Below are positions 9,214 to 17,687 of a stretch of 64,000 bases of DNA, one piece after another; within the stretch, counting starts at the first letter, position 1; each line of letters begins with the position of its first letter. The notes below the pieces were generated by a model that saw nothing but the letters and a program-made list of their open reading frames with translations, ran no database searches and was not told the DNA's origin. Source of the stretch: Clostridiales bacterium (GTDB lineage: Bacteria > Bacillota > Clostridia > Oscillospirales > Acutalibacteraceae); assembly GCA_012839345.1 (NCBI GenBank), contig DUNN01000029.1, forward strand, positions 1 to 64,000. Reading direction: 5' to 3'. The position numbers and the translations under genes were made by a program.

Positions 9214-9408
9214 TTATAAGCGGTTGACGTATTCTTTCAAGCTCTGTAATTCGCCGATCAGGGGAGCACCGATTACTTTAGACAGAGCCTGGTTCAGTTC
9301 TTCATACTGATTTCCCGTCACAATGATTTCAGCGCCCTGATGCTCCTTCAAAAGATGAATTCGGCGGTCAATTTCCCGAGAAATTTCCTCTTTAATATTT
9401 TTACTCAT
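9214..9408 (-). CDS. Small hypothetical protein, 64 residues
   Basis: A short, charged, probably helical protein (MSKNIKEEISREIDRRIHLLK..., ...LKEYVNRL). AGGAGATGG lies 7 bases upstream of the ATG, which supports translation. The second half (GAEIIVTGNQYEELNQALSKVIG) could form a beta-alpha unit. I do not recognise the family. It is the first gene after the mobile element and points away from ylbJ; it may be either host or element DNA. Confidence 0.5.
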   Translation of the reverse strand: MSKNIKEEISREIDRRIHLLKEHQGAEIIVTGNQYEELNQALSKVIGAPLIGELQSLKEYVNRL

Positions 9409-9586
9409 CGTAAAGCCATCTCCTGTAATAAATCAGGGACGCGGCACGGTTGCCGCCTGATTTCGGTTGTTCCCTGCAGGTCATAGTGTTTCCGAATTTT
9501 GTCCAAATATTTTGGCCCGCCGAAAAAGCGGTGTATCAGAGAAGAAATTTCGGTCAAAGATAAAAGAAAGACAGGAAACCCGCTTT

Positions 9587-9808
9587 TTACAGCTTGAATT
9601 CCTGTGCGTCGTGCGGGCGCATGGGAGGAAAGGTTTTGGGTGAGCGCTTCAGCGGGTCATAGACAAAGCGACCGCAGGCACCGTCCGGCTGTGGAGAAAG
9701 GCCAAACCGGCATACGCCAGATTCCGTCTGTTCCCGCCAGTTTTTGCAGTATTCGCAGCTGACCTCAACATGATCCCCGAAAAACGTGTTTTTCTTTTTC
9801 CTGAACAT
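9587..9808 (-). CDS. Small cysteine-containing protein, possible zinc binder
   Basis: A 73-residue protein with four cysteines arranged CEYCKNW...CRFGL...DGACGRFVYDPLKRSPK. The pattern suggests a small zinc knuckle; the end PLKRSPK is a conserved-looking basic tail. It follows the ylbJ gene on the same strand, 48 bases downstream, so the two may share a transcript. I recall similar short proteins annotated as hypothetical in Ruminococcaceae; no function is known to me. Confidence 0.6.
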   Translation of the reverse strand: MFRKKKNTFFGDHVEVSCEYCKNWREQTESGVCRFGLSPQPDGACGRFVYDPLKRSPKTFPPMRPHDAQEFKL

Positions 9809-9855
9809 GTCAATCCCGCCTTTTCATATCCTGTTTTCTGTCGCTTATTATAACA

Positions 9856-10914
9856 TTATCGGCGGTAAAGTTCCACTTTTTCAGATGGAATATATAGGAT
9901 AAACGCGGCGCACAGAATAATCAGCGCCGCCGCCGCGGGGCCGGAGCCGGAAAACGCGGGCACCAGTGTGGCGGAGGTGTTGCTAAATGTTTCCTCGCTG
10001 AGGGGAAAAAGCTTTTCCAGTCCGAAGGTAATCGCTGCCGCAAACAGCCCGTGAAGCACGCGGAACAGGAAAAAGCGTGGCAGTTTAATCGGGATTTGTT
10101 CTATCATAGAAAGAATCTGGAAATGAACGCAGAGCCCGCCCCAGCCAATGATGAGCGATACTGCCCAAAGCGGCAGGTGGAGCTGCGCAAAGTCGGAGCA
10201 TCCTCCCGTCACCTCCAAAAATCCGGAAAGCGCGGCGGAACTGCCGGGTTCCCGCACCCAGATACGAAGCAGGTTCAGCACCGATGCGAACAGAATCACA
10301 AAACAGCACATGTTCATCATGGCGCGCGCGGCGTCTGCGGCGGATGAAATCAGCGCGGTTAATGCCTTTTGGGGTGCGCGCCGCCTGGTTGGGCTAATAT
10401 CGGCACCGCGTTTTGCCGTTGCCCCGCAAATCAGGCCCAGCAGAACAGAGGCGATGATCTGTGAAACGAACAGGTAATAGCCTGCCTGCCGGTTTCCAAG
10501 AAACCCGGCGCCCACCGCGCTGATGACAAACGCCGGCCCCGAATTCACACAGAAGCAAAGCATCCGCGATGCTTGTTCCCCATTGATGGAGCCCGCTTCG
10601 TAAAGTGCTGCAACGCTTCGTCCTCCGGTGGGATACCCGCCAATCATACTCATGAAAACCGCCGTTGCGGCGCTTCCGGGCAGTTTCAGCAGGACACGTG
10701 ACGGGGCTTCAAAGACATGACCGATTTTATCGGATAGGCTGCTTTTTACCAAAAACACAGCCAGTACCATAAACGGATACAGGGATGGAATCAAAATTTG
10801 AAGGCAGTACCCAAGTCCCTTCCGGGCACCTTCCGCCGCCTCCGAGGGGAAAATCAGCAGTGCGCAGGCAATTAGAAAGGTTGTGATTAAGAGCAGATTC
10901 TGTTTCCATTTCAT
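9856..10914 (-). CDS. ylbJ: Sporulation integral membrane protein YlbJ
   Basis: A 352-residue multi-spanning membrane protein with about eight to nine hydrophobic segments. It has the nucleoside-recognition (Gate) fold features of YlbJ: the N-terminal KGLGYCLQILIPSLYPFMVLAVFL segment and the conserved central MSMIGGYPTGGRSVAALYEAG. YlbJ is needed for spore cortex formation and is expressed in the mother cell under SigE in Bacillus. GGGGTGATT lies 3-4 bases before the ATG. It is divergent from yqfC, another sporulation gene. I see no clear SigE promoter by eye. Confidence 0.85.
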   Translation of the reverse strand: MKWKQNLLLITTFLIACALLIFPSEAAEGARKGLGYCLQILIPSLYPFMVLAVFLVKSSLSDKIGHVFEAPSRVLLKLPGSAATAVFMSMIGGYPTGGRSVAALYEAGSINGEQASRMLCFCVNSGPAFVISAVGAGFLGNRQAGYYLFVSQIIASVLLGLICGATAKRGADISPTRRRAPQKALTALISSAADAARAMMNMCCFVILFASVLNLLRIWVREPGSSAALSGFLEVTGGCSDFAQLHLPLWAVSLIIGWGGLCVHFQILSMIEQIPIKLPRFFLFRVLHGLFAAAITFGLEKLFPLSEETFSNTSATLVPAFSGSGPAAAALIILCAAFILYIPSEKVELYRR

Positions 10915-11170
10915 TCAATCACCCCGCTTATATATATGTTTCCATGCGGATATTTACGACTTGACGCGCATAGGCTTTATGTGACTGACACTGATTGACC
11001 GAGTATATTTTCGCGCATGTTTCTTTCCTTTGAAAAAGGAAAGGTGGGGGAAAACGGCCGGCTTTTTTCGGCAGGAACGAGCGTGGCCGGAAGTCCTTTT
11101 CTCAAACGAAAGGACTTCGAAAGGGCAATCAGGTGATTTCGTATCAAACTGATTAGGGCAGGGATGCATT

Positions 11171-11422
11171 TTGAGCAGGAAAAGGATTATCGGATTCCCA
11201 GCCACACCGGCGACAATGCAGTCCCACATGGAGCTGAACGGCAACCGCGAGGCGGTTGTGGAAGGCTGCGGCGGCGTTTTGGAATACGATCCCGGCGTCG
11301 TTCGTGTGAAGGCGGGGAAAATGGTGCTGCGCTTTACCGGACGCGGCCTGGTAATCAAGTGCCTTACGGTGGACTCCCTTGTGGTGTCGGGATTTATAAC
11401 GGGAATAGAGTTTTTGACGTGA
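11171..11422 (+). CDS. yqfC: Sporulation protein YqfC
   Basis: An 83-residue YabP/YqfC-family protein. The residues NGNREAVVEGCGGVLEYD and VKAGKMVLRFTGRGLVIKCL are the family core, a small beta-rich fold. It starts on TTG at 11171 with CAGGGA about 8 bases upstream. YqfC belongs to the SigE mother-cell regulon in Bacillus. It is nine bases upstream of yqfD, which confirms the assignment and suggests co-transcription. Confidence 0.85.
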   Translation: MSRKRIIGFPATPATMQSHMELNGNREAVVEGCGGVLEYDPGVVRVKAGKMVLRFTGRGLVIKCLTVDSLVVSGFITGIEFLT

Positions 11423-11431
11423 GGTGATTTG

Positions 11432-12610
11432 ATGTTTTCCTTGGCGCTCACGCGATGGTTCATGGGCTATGTGCGTTTTGCCGTTTGCGGCGGCAGCCTG
11501 GAGCGCTTTCTGAACCAGTGCGCGCGCTCCGGCATCTATTTGTGGGATATTCAAACGGGGCAGAACCGGGCGGCCAGCGTGGCTGCCAGAAGATACCGCG
11601 CCCTGCGCCGATGTGCGCGCAAAGCCGGATGCCGGCTGAAAATCATAAGGCGCAGTGGGTTCCCGTTTGCCACTGTCCGCATCCGGAAACGAAAAGGCCT
11701 TATGGCGGGGAGCATTCTGTTTTTGGTGATTGTAATGGTGCTTTCCAATCGGATGTGGTCCTTCGAAGTAGTGGGCAACACCTCCATTCCGGCAACGGCA
11801 ATTACTGCAGAGCTGGCCGCGCTTGGAATTGGGCCCGGAACCCCGAAAAAATATTTACAGCCGCAGCTTCTTCAGCAGGCGCTTATGCTGAAATTCCCCC
11901 AAATCAGCTGGATCAGCGTCAATACGCACGGCTGCAAGGCGGAAATCCGGCTGCAGGAGAAAACGGAAAAACCACCGATTGCGGTGAAGGATGTACGCCC
12001 CTGCGACATTAAGGCAGCTGCCACCGGGCAGATTGTTTCTCTGGAAGTTTACGCCGGAACGCCGCAGGTAAAGGAGGGCGACGCCGTGGTAGAGGGTCAG
12101 CTTCTGATTAGCGGCGAGGTAAAGGATGAGGCGGGCGAAACCTCACTGAAGCATGCAGCCGGAAAAATTATGGCCGAAACCACACGGACTGTGTCGGTTG
12201 AAATTCCGTTGAAACGCACGGTGGTTCAGGACACGGGCAGTGTGGTCACCCGCCGCTGCCTGCACTTTATGGGCGCGCGCATTCCGCTGACTATGACGGT
12301 GAAGCCGGATGGAAATTACCGGCAGGAAACGTACTTTACAAAAATCCGACTGATGAACACCTCCCTGCCGATCGGCGTTTATGAGGAGGATTGGATTGAG
12401 CAGACCTCCGCCGCCGTAACCCTTACAAGGGAGCAGGCACTCCTCGAGGCAAAACAGGAAATTCAGGAAAAGATTAAAAATGAACTGAAGGATGTTCAGA
12501 TTCTCTCTTCCAGTGCAAGCGACAAAATGACAGGTTCCAGCTTGATTTACACCGCGGTGTTGAAATGCCGTGAAAATATCGGCCGTGAAGCGGAAATACT
12601 GATAAATTAG
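11432..12610 (+). CDS. yqfD: Sporulation protein YqfD
   Basis: A 392-residue protein with an N-terminal cytoplasmic part, one membrane helix (about residues 91-107, GSILFLVIVMVLSNRMW) and a large outer domain starting with VVGNTSIPATAITAEL, a POTRA/FtsQ-like segment, followed by a beta-rich region. Domain order and length match YqfD of sporulating Firmicutes, a SigE-controlled protein. I prefer the ATG at 11432, six bases after GAGGTG, to the TTG just before it. The next gene, phoH, follows after a promoter. Confidence 0.85.
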   Translation: MFSLALTRWFMGYVRFAVCGGSLERFLNQCARSGIYLWDIQTGQNRAASVAARRYRALRRCARKAGCRLKIIRRSGFPFATVRIRKRKGLMAGSILFLVIVMVLSNRMWSFEVVGNTSIPATAITAELAALGIGPGTPKKYLQPQLLQQALMLKFPQISWISVNTHGCKAEIRLQEKTEKPPIAVKDVRPCDIKAAATGQIVSLEVYAGTPQVKEGDAVVEGQLLISGEVKDEAGETSLKHAAGKIMAETTRTVSVEIPLKRTVVQDTGSVVTRRCLHFMGARIPLTMTVKPDGNYRQETYFTKIRLMNTSLPIGVYEEDWIEQTSAAVTLTREQALLEAKQEIQEKIKNELKDVQILSSSASDKMTGSSLIYTAVLKCRENIGREAEILIN

Positions 12611-12634
12611 CACCAATTTTTGTCACTAATTCTG

Positions 12635-12663
12635 ATGACGAAAATGAAAGTATATGATATAAT
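12635..12663 (+). promoter_or_regulatory. SigA-type promoter upstream of phoH
   Basis: ATGACG (12635-12640), 17 bases, TATAAT (12658-12663). It gives phoH and the genes down to era their own vegetative start, separate from the sporulation genes before it. Confidence 0.65.
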
Positions 12664-12724
12664 TATACTAATTTATCGTGAGTCAGTGTGCCTTGCTTAC
12701 GGTAAAAGAATCAAAGGTGATAGG

Positions 12725-13684
12725 ATGTTTGAACAAAGGATCAATATCGACCGGATGGAGCAAGCAGTTGCGCTTTTCGGCAGTTTTGACGAAAATATCA
12801 AATTGATTGAAAAAGAGTATCAAGTTGCCGTTTTGGGGCGCGGCAGTGAACTGAAAGTTTCGGGCGAACCGGAAAACGTTGCGCGCGCGGTACGGGTGAT
12901 TGAGAGCCTTCTGACTCTCATCAACCGCGGCGAGGTACTCAGTGAGCAGAATGTGCGTTACTGCATCTCCCTTGTAAACGAGGGCAGCGAGGATAAAGTC
13001 GAGGCTCTGGCGGGCGACTGCATCTGTATCACTTCCAAAGGAAAACCGGTGAAAGCGAAAACACTGGGGCAGAAAAAATACTGTACCGCTATTAAGGAAC
13101 ATACCATTACGTTCGGGGTGGGTCCCGCCGGAACCGGCAAAACTTATTTGGCGGTTGCGCTGGCGGTGACCGCGTTCCGCGCGCAGGAGGTCAACCGAAT
13201 TATCCTGACGCGCCCCGCGGTGGAAGCAGGTGAAAAGCTGGGGTTTCTGCCTGGTGATTTGCAGCAGAAGGTCGACCCTTACCTGCGCCCCCTTTACGAC
13301 GCATTGTTCGATATGCTGGGCGCGGAAACGTACCAGCGTTATGTGGAACGCGGCAACATAGAGGTTGCTCCGCTCGCTTATATGCGCGGGCGCACGCTGG
13401 ATGACAGCTTCATCATTTTGGATGAGGCTCAGAATACCACGCCGGAACAGATGAAGATGTTTCTCACCAGACTGGGGTTCAATTCCAAAATGGTGATTAC
13501 CGGCGATATTACGCAGATTGATCTTCCCGATGGGCGGCGTTCCGGTTTAAAGGACGTGCTGCGAATTCTGCGCGGAATTGACGATATTGCGCAGATCCGA
13601 TTTTCTGAAAAAGACGTTGTGCGCCATAGACTGGTGCAGGATATTATTAAAGCATATGAAAAAAATGAGGAGGCCGGGCGCTAA
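12725..13684 (+). CDS. phoH: PhoH family ATPase
   Basis: A 319-residue ATP-binding protein with an N-terminal KH-like RNA-binding segment (about residues 20-100) and the PhoH NTPase domain: Walker A GPAGTGKT, ILTRPAVEAGEKLGFLPGD, Walker B FIILDEAQN and GDITQIDLP. PhoH proteins are thought to act in RNA metabolism together with YbeY. I chose the ATG at 12725, five bases after AAAGGTGA; longer readings have no ribosome site. It is followed two bases later by ybeY, which is the usual gene order. Confidence 0.9.
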   Translation: MFEQRINIDRMEQAVALFGSFDENIKLIEKEYQVAVLGRGSELKVSGEPENVARAVRVIESLLTLINRGEVLSEQNVRYCISLVNEGSEDKVEALAGDCICITSKGKPVKAKTLGQKKYCTAIKEHTITFGVGPAGTGKTYLAVALAVTAFRAQEVNRIILTRPAVEAGEKLGFLPGDLQQKVDPYLRPLYDALFDMLGAETYQRYVERGNIEVAPLAYMRGRTLDDSFIILDEAQNTTPEQMKMFLTRLGFNSKMVITGDITQIDLPDGRRSGLKDVLRILRGIDDIAQIRFSEKDVVRHRLVQDIIKAYEKNEEAGR

Positions 13685-13686
13685 AA

Positions 13687-14196
13687 ATGGAAAAAGTAAG
13701 AGTCGTTATCGACAACAAACAGAAAGAAGTAAAAATCCCGACGGGGCTGCGGATGCTGGTACGCCGCTGCTGCAACGCAGTGTTGCGTATGGAAGAATTC
13801 CCGGATCCTGCGGAAATCAGCGTTACCTTTGTCAACAATCAGCAGATTCAGGAGCTGAACAAGCAGTATCGCCAGAAAGATATTCCGACGGACGTGCTTT
13901 CTTTCCCAATGGGAGAAAACGGCGTGTACGACGAGAACCATTCTACCGGGGCGAAAATTCTGGGCGACATTGTCATCTCTATGGAAAAAGCGGTGGAGCA
14001 GGCGGAACGTTATGGGCACAGCCTGGAACGGGAAGTCGGTTACCTGACCGCTCATTCTATGCTTCACCTGCTGGGCTACGACCATGAACAGGGCGGCATA
14101 GAGCGCGTGCATATGAGGGAAAAAGAAGAGCAGGTCATGACTCAGCTTGGTCTGCCCAGCACCAGCAGTTATGTGCTTGACGAGGACGAGGAATAA
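13687..14196 (+). CDS. ybeY: Endoribonuclease YbeY (rRNA maturation)
   Basis: A 169-residue metalloenzyme for 16S rRNA 3'-end processing and ribosome quality control. The zinc-binding signature HSMLHLLGYDHE (three histidines) is intact and the substrate-groove segment KQYRQKDIPTDVLSFP is present. GAGG lies 11 bases upstream, inside the end of phoH. The acidic tail (LDEDEE) is longer than in some homologues. Confidence 0.92.
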   Translation: MEKVRVVIDNKQKEVKIPTGLRMLVRRCCNAVLRMEEFPDPAEISVTFVNNQQIQELNKQYRQKDIPTDVLSFPMGENGVYDENHSTGAKILGDIVISMEKAVEQAERYGHSLEREVGYLTAHSMLHLLGYDHEQGGIERVHMREKEEQVMTQLGLPSTSSYVLDEDEE

Positions 14197-14199
14197 AGC

Positions 14200-14706
14200 T
14201 TGCGTTTTTTGAAAAGTTTTCGTTACGCTATCCGCGGAATCGTTTACTGCATTAATAACGAGCGCAATATGAGGTTCCATACGGTTGCCGCAGTGTATGT
14301 GCTCGCCTTTTCGCCGTTTTTTCCCCTTTCGCGGGAAGATTACGCGATTTTGTTTCTGACCATCGCGGCGGTTATGACGGCGGAAATGTTTAACACTGTG
14401 GCGGAAGAGCTTTGCGACCTGGACGCTGCAAGCTTTCATCCGGTGGTCCGCATAGTGAAGGACATGGCCGCGGGCGCGGTGCTGATTACGGCGGCGTTTT
14501 CCGTGGCGGTCGGGATTGCGCTTTTCTGGAAGCCAGCGGTATTGGCTGAAATTGTACATTATTTCTTTGTCCGCCCGCCGATGATTCTGCTGCTTTTGGC
14601 GACCATAGCGGCGAGCGTCCTGTATATTGCTGTGGGCCCAACCAGCCTGCGTGATTTTATCCGCGGAAAAATTGCCGGTCTAAACGGCAGAACGCACGGA
14701 AAGTAA
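14200..14706 (+). CDS. dgkA: Undecaprenol kinase / diacylglycerol kinase family
   Basis: A 168-residue membrane kinase. The N-terminal DagK domain shows NNERNMRFHTVAA, the catalytic helix MTAEMFNTVAEELCDLDAASFHPVVRIVKDMAAGAVL, and three membrane helices; an extra pair of hydrophobic segments at the end extends the protein past the usual ~125 residues. In Gram-positive bacteria this enzyme recycles undecaprenol for cell-wall synthesis. It starts on TTG right after ybeY with GAGGAA overlapping that gene's end. Position between ybeY and era is the standard order. Confidence 0.88.
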   Translation: MRFLKSFRYAIRGIVYCINNERNMRFHTVAAVYVLAFSPFFPLSREDYAILFLTIAAVMTAEMFNTVAEELCDLDAASFHPVVRIVKDMAAGAVLITAAFSVAVGIALFWKPAVLAEIVHYFFVRPPMILLLLATIAASVLYIAVGPTSLRDFIRGKIAGLNGRTHGK

Positions 14707-14734
14707 AAATGAAAACGGTTAAAGGAGAATGAAT

Positions 14735-15685
14735 TTGCCGGGAAACACCAAAACTATGGAATCCAGTTACGAAGAAAAGTCGGCGTTTATCGCCATTGTT
14801 GGAAGGCCGAATGTTGGAAAATCATCGCTGCTGAACGCAATGATCGGCCAGAAGGTCGCTATTGTTTCCGACAAGCCCCAAACGACGCGCACCCGCATTA
14901 TGGGTGTATTAACACGGGGGGAAAACCAACTTGTGTTCATTGACACCCCCGGGCTTTTAAAACCGCGCAACCGCTTGGGTGAATACATGGTGCGGTCAGT
15001 AACGGAATCCGTTGCGGGTGTGGATGCCTGCCTGCTGGTAGTGGAAGCCGGCGGCCGTACTTCCCCCGCTGATTTGGAACTGATTGAAAAATTCAAATCC
15101 ATGAAGCTTCCGGTTGTTCTTGCCATTAATAAGATTGACCTGCTGGCGGACAAAAGCGTTATGATGACACAGATTGCAGAGCTTTCGGCGCGGTATCCGT
15201 TCGAGGCCGTCGTTCCGGTTTCGGCGCTGGACGGCAACGGAATTGAGGATCTGACAAAGGAACTGGAACGCCTTGCCATGCCGGGCGGTCATTTCTTTGA
15301 CGAGGATACACTGACTGACCAGCCGGAGCGGGTTTTGGCCGGCGAAATTGTGCGTGAAAAAATTCTTCGCCTTTGCAGCAAAGAGGTTCCCCATGGTGTG
15401 GCCGTGGTGGTGGAACGCATGCGCGAGCGCGAATCCGGCGGTTCCAGCCCGGTGACTGATGTGGACGCAACCATTTACTGCGAAAAAGCTTCCCATAAGG
15501 GAATCATTATTGGAAAGAACGGCGCCATGCTGAAGCGGATTGGCACGTATGCGCGGTCGGACATGGAGCGCTTTTTTGACTGCAGAATCAACCTGCAGCT
15601 TTGGGTCAAGGTGAAAGAGGATTGGCGCAATCGGCCGGAACTTCTTCATACCTTTGGCTTTGATAAAACGGATTTTAATCTTTAA
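14735..15685 (+). CDS. era: Ribosome-assembly GTPase Era
   Basis: A 316-residue GTPase that binds the 16S rRNA 3' end. G1 GRPNVGKSS, G2 around TTRTRIMG, G3 DTPG, G4 NKID and the C-terminal KH domain with GIIIGKNGAMLKRIG are all visible. The favoured start is the TTG at 14735, 8 bases after GGAG; an ATG at 14729 sits too close to that site, and the ATG at 14756 would also preserve the GTPase domain. Length agrees with the family (about 300). Confidence 0.93.
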   Translation: MPGNTKTMESSYEEKSAFIAIVGRPNVGKSSLLNAMIGQKVAIVSDKPQTTRTRIMGVLTRGENQLVFIDTPGLLKPRNRLGEYMVRSVTESVAGVDACLLVVEAGGRTSPADLELIEKFKSMKLPVVLAINKIDLLADKSVMMTQIAELSARYPFEAVVPVSALDGNGIEDLTKELERLAMPGGHFFDEDTLTDQPERVLAGEIVREKILRLCSKEVPHGVAVVVERMRERESGGSSPVTDVDATIYCEKASHKGIIIGKNGAMLKRIGTYARSDMERFFDCRINLQLWVKVKEDWRNRPELLHTFGFDKTDFNL

Positions 15686-15839
15686 TTTCGGAACAGCGCG
15701 CCCGCAGCAAAGCAGTTGAAAGCACATTTTCCTTGAATATTTTGTCACATTATGGGTTTAAATCATATATTTACCGCTCATAGAACCCCTTTCCACGGCA
15801 AATACTTAAATTAGCCAATGAAAAAGGGGAGTGGAAAAT

Positions 15840-16004
15840 ATGGATGAAAAGACAGCATGGAACTGCTTTGAACATACGGGAAACGTGATGGATTACCTGA
15901 TTTACAGTCAGTGTAAACATCGGCAAGAAGAAATGCAGACACGGGAGGTTCCCGATGCAGATAGAAACCGAGGGCCTGGTAATTACGGAGAAGTCAGTGG
16001 GTGA
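15840..16004 (+). CDS. yqzL: YqzL family small protein
   Basis: A 54-residue protein between era and recO. The N-terminal WNCFEHTGNVMDYLIYSQ corresponds to the YqzL pattern (W..F..TGN...YL), and YqzL lies between era and recO in Bacillus too. Ribosome site GGGGAGTGG is 6-7 bases before the ATG. The last 50 bases overlap recO in another frame, so the two are translationally linked. Its function is unknown. Confidence 0.75.
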   Translation: MDEKTAWNCFEHTGNVMDYLIYSQCKHRQEEMQTREVPDADRNRGPGNYGEVSG

Positions 16005-16725
16005 AAGCGACCGGCTGATAACGGTTTTAACAAGGCAGGAGGGCGTTTTGCGCGCTTTTGCCCAGCAGGCCAAAAAACTGAAAAGCAGCAAGCTTTCGGC
16101 TACGCAGCTGTTCAGCTATTCCCGCTTCACGATTTTCAAGGGGCGGGAAAAGTACATAATTGACGACGCTCAGCCGATTGAGGTTTTCTTTGACCTTCGG
16201 CGGGATATGGAGCGACTTTCCCTTGCCCAGTATTTTTGCGAGCTGGCTTCGGCGCTTGCTCCGCGGGAAGCCGAGGCAGGGGATTTTTTGCGTTTAATGC
16301 TGAACGCGTTCCATTTTCTATGCAAAGGCAGCCGCCCGGCACCCCTGCTGAAGGCGGTTGTGGAAATGCGAATGCTTTCTCTTGCAGGGTATATGCCGAA
16401 CTTAATTTGCTGCGCGGGCTGTTCCTGCTACGAAGCGGATGTGATGTATTTTTTGCCGAACAGCGGCCAAATTTACTGTGGGGACTGTCCCCGCCCTGTA
16501 GGGGAGCCCGCCCTGCAACTTAGCAGGGGGGCGCTGACTGGATTAAGGCATACGGTTTATGCGGATTTTGAAAAGTTGTTTTCGTTCCGCCTTTCTCTGC
16601 GCGGAATGGACGAATTGGCCCGCGCCAGCGAGCAATATGTACTTGGCACACTCCAACGGGGCTTCAATACGTTGGATTTTTATCACCAGATGGTACCGAT
16701 GAAGCCGGTGGAGAAAACAGAGTGA
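15955..16725 (+). CDS. recO: DNA repair protein RecO
   Basis: A 256-residue recombination mediator that helps load RecA with RecF/RecR. It has the N-terminal OB fold (TEGLVITEKSVGESDRLITVLTRQEGVLRAFAQ) and a C-terminal zinc site with cysteines in LICCAGCSCYEA...YCGDCPR. The start ATG lies inside yqzL; GGGAGG is 5 bases upstream. Gene context (era, yqzL, recO) is diagnostic. Confidence 0.9.
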   Translation: MQIETEGLVITEKSVGESDRLITVLTRQEGVLRAFAQQAKKLKSSKLSATQLFSYSRFTIFKGREKYIIDDAQPIEVFFDLRRDMERLSLAQYFCELASALAPREAEAGDFLRLMLNAFHFLCKGSRPAPLLKAVVEMRMLSLAGYMPNLICCAGCSCYEADVMYFLPNSGQIYCGDCPRPVGEPALQLSRGALTGLRHTVYADFEKLFSFRLSLRGMDELARASEQYVLGTLQRGFNTLDFYHQMVPMKPVEKTE

Positions 16726-16768
16726 TTTTTTCGAAAGATGGGTTCGAGATTTCGATGAAAGAGGGCTT

Positions 16769-17683
16769 ATGAAGCAAAAATCTAAAATCAAGCGATTCAC
16801 TGCCCGCACGGCACGAGCGCTGTTTCAGCTGTTTCCCGAAAACCACATGCTTTCCGTGTCGGAATATCAGATTGAATCGGCGAAAATACCGAAATCCTTT
16901 GACGGCTTTCGAATTTGCCACCTGTCCGACCTGCACAGCCATCGTTTTGGAAAGGATAATGTCCGGCTGCTGCGCCGCGTTGCGGATTCCAAACCGGATT
17001 TGGTTGTATTGACCGGTGACATGGTGAGCCGCACGGATTCTGACTATTCGGTTTTTCTGTCCTTTGCTCAGGTGCTTGCCAAGCAATATCCCGTTTTTTA
17101 CGTTATCGGTAATCATGAACAGACGATGGGACGCGCGGCGCTGAAAGCGTTCCTGAACCGGCTGAGAAAGCTGGGAATCCGTGTGCTGAACAATGAAAAG
17201 ACGGAGCTCTGCCGCGGCGGCGAAAGCCTGCCGGTGTACGGAATGTGGTATCCGCTGAAATATTATAAAGAGGCCAGGCATATTGGAAAACATGAACGGT
17301 TCCGGCTGCGGGATATGCACCGCGCGATGGGTGGCGTCGACCCGGACCGGTTTTGTATTCTGCTTACGCACAACCCGCTTTCATTCCCGGTTTACGCCCG
17401 GTGGGGCGCAGACCTCACGCTTTGCGGCCATGTGCATGGCGGAATGATTCGTCTGCCGTTTGTGGGAGGGCTGCTTTCGCCGGAACGCAGGTTCTTTCCC
17501 CAATACAGCGAAGGCGTTTATACAATGGAAGAAAAAAAGATGGTAGTCAGCCGCGGGCTTGGCAGCGGGGTGTTCGGCCCGCGCATCCATAACGTGCCGG
17601 AAGTGGTGAACCTTACGCTGCGTTCGGTTCCCGGCGGCGGAAACAATCGGTTTGAAAAAGGCGTTTTCAAACGGGAAGGATGA
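16769..17683 (+). CDS. Metallophosphoesterase (YkuE/YaeI-like)
   Basis: A 304-residue calcineurin-like phosphoesterase. Metal ligands are visible in order: HLSDLHSHRF, LTGDMV, GNHEQ, then LTHNP and GHVHGGMIRLP. The basic N-terminus (KQKSKIKRFTARTARALF) is not a convincing membrane helix. Homologues include UDP-diacylglucosamine and related phosphohydrolases; the substrate cannot be told from sequence. It begins 44 bases after recO and its stop is followed 5 bases later by mutS2, so it is part of that run. Confidence 0.85.
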   Translation: MKQKSKIKRFTARTARALFQLFPENHMLSVSEYQIESAKIPKSFDGFRICHLSDLHSHRFGKDNVRLLRRVADSKPDLVVLTGDMVSRTDSDYSVFLSFAQVLAKQYPVFYVIGNHEQTMGRAALKAFLNRLRKLGIRVLNNEKTELCRGGESLPVYGMWYPLKYYKEARHIGKHERFRLRDMHRAMGGVDPDRFCILLTHNPLSFPVYARWGADLTLCGHVHGGMIRLPFVGGLLSPERRFFPQYSEGVYTMEEKKMVVSRGLGSGVFGPRIHNVPEVVNLTLRSVPGGGNNRFEKGVFKREG

Positions 17684-17687
17684 TTTC

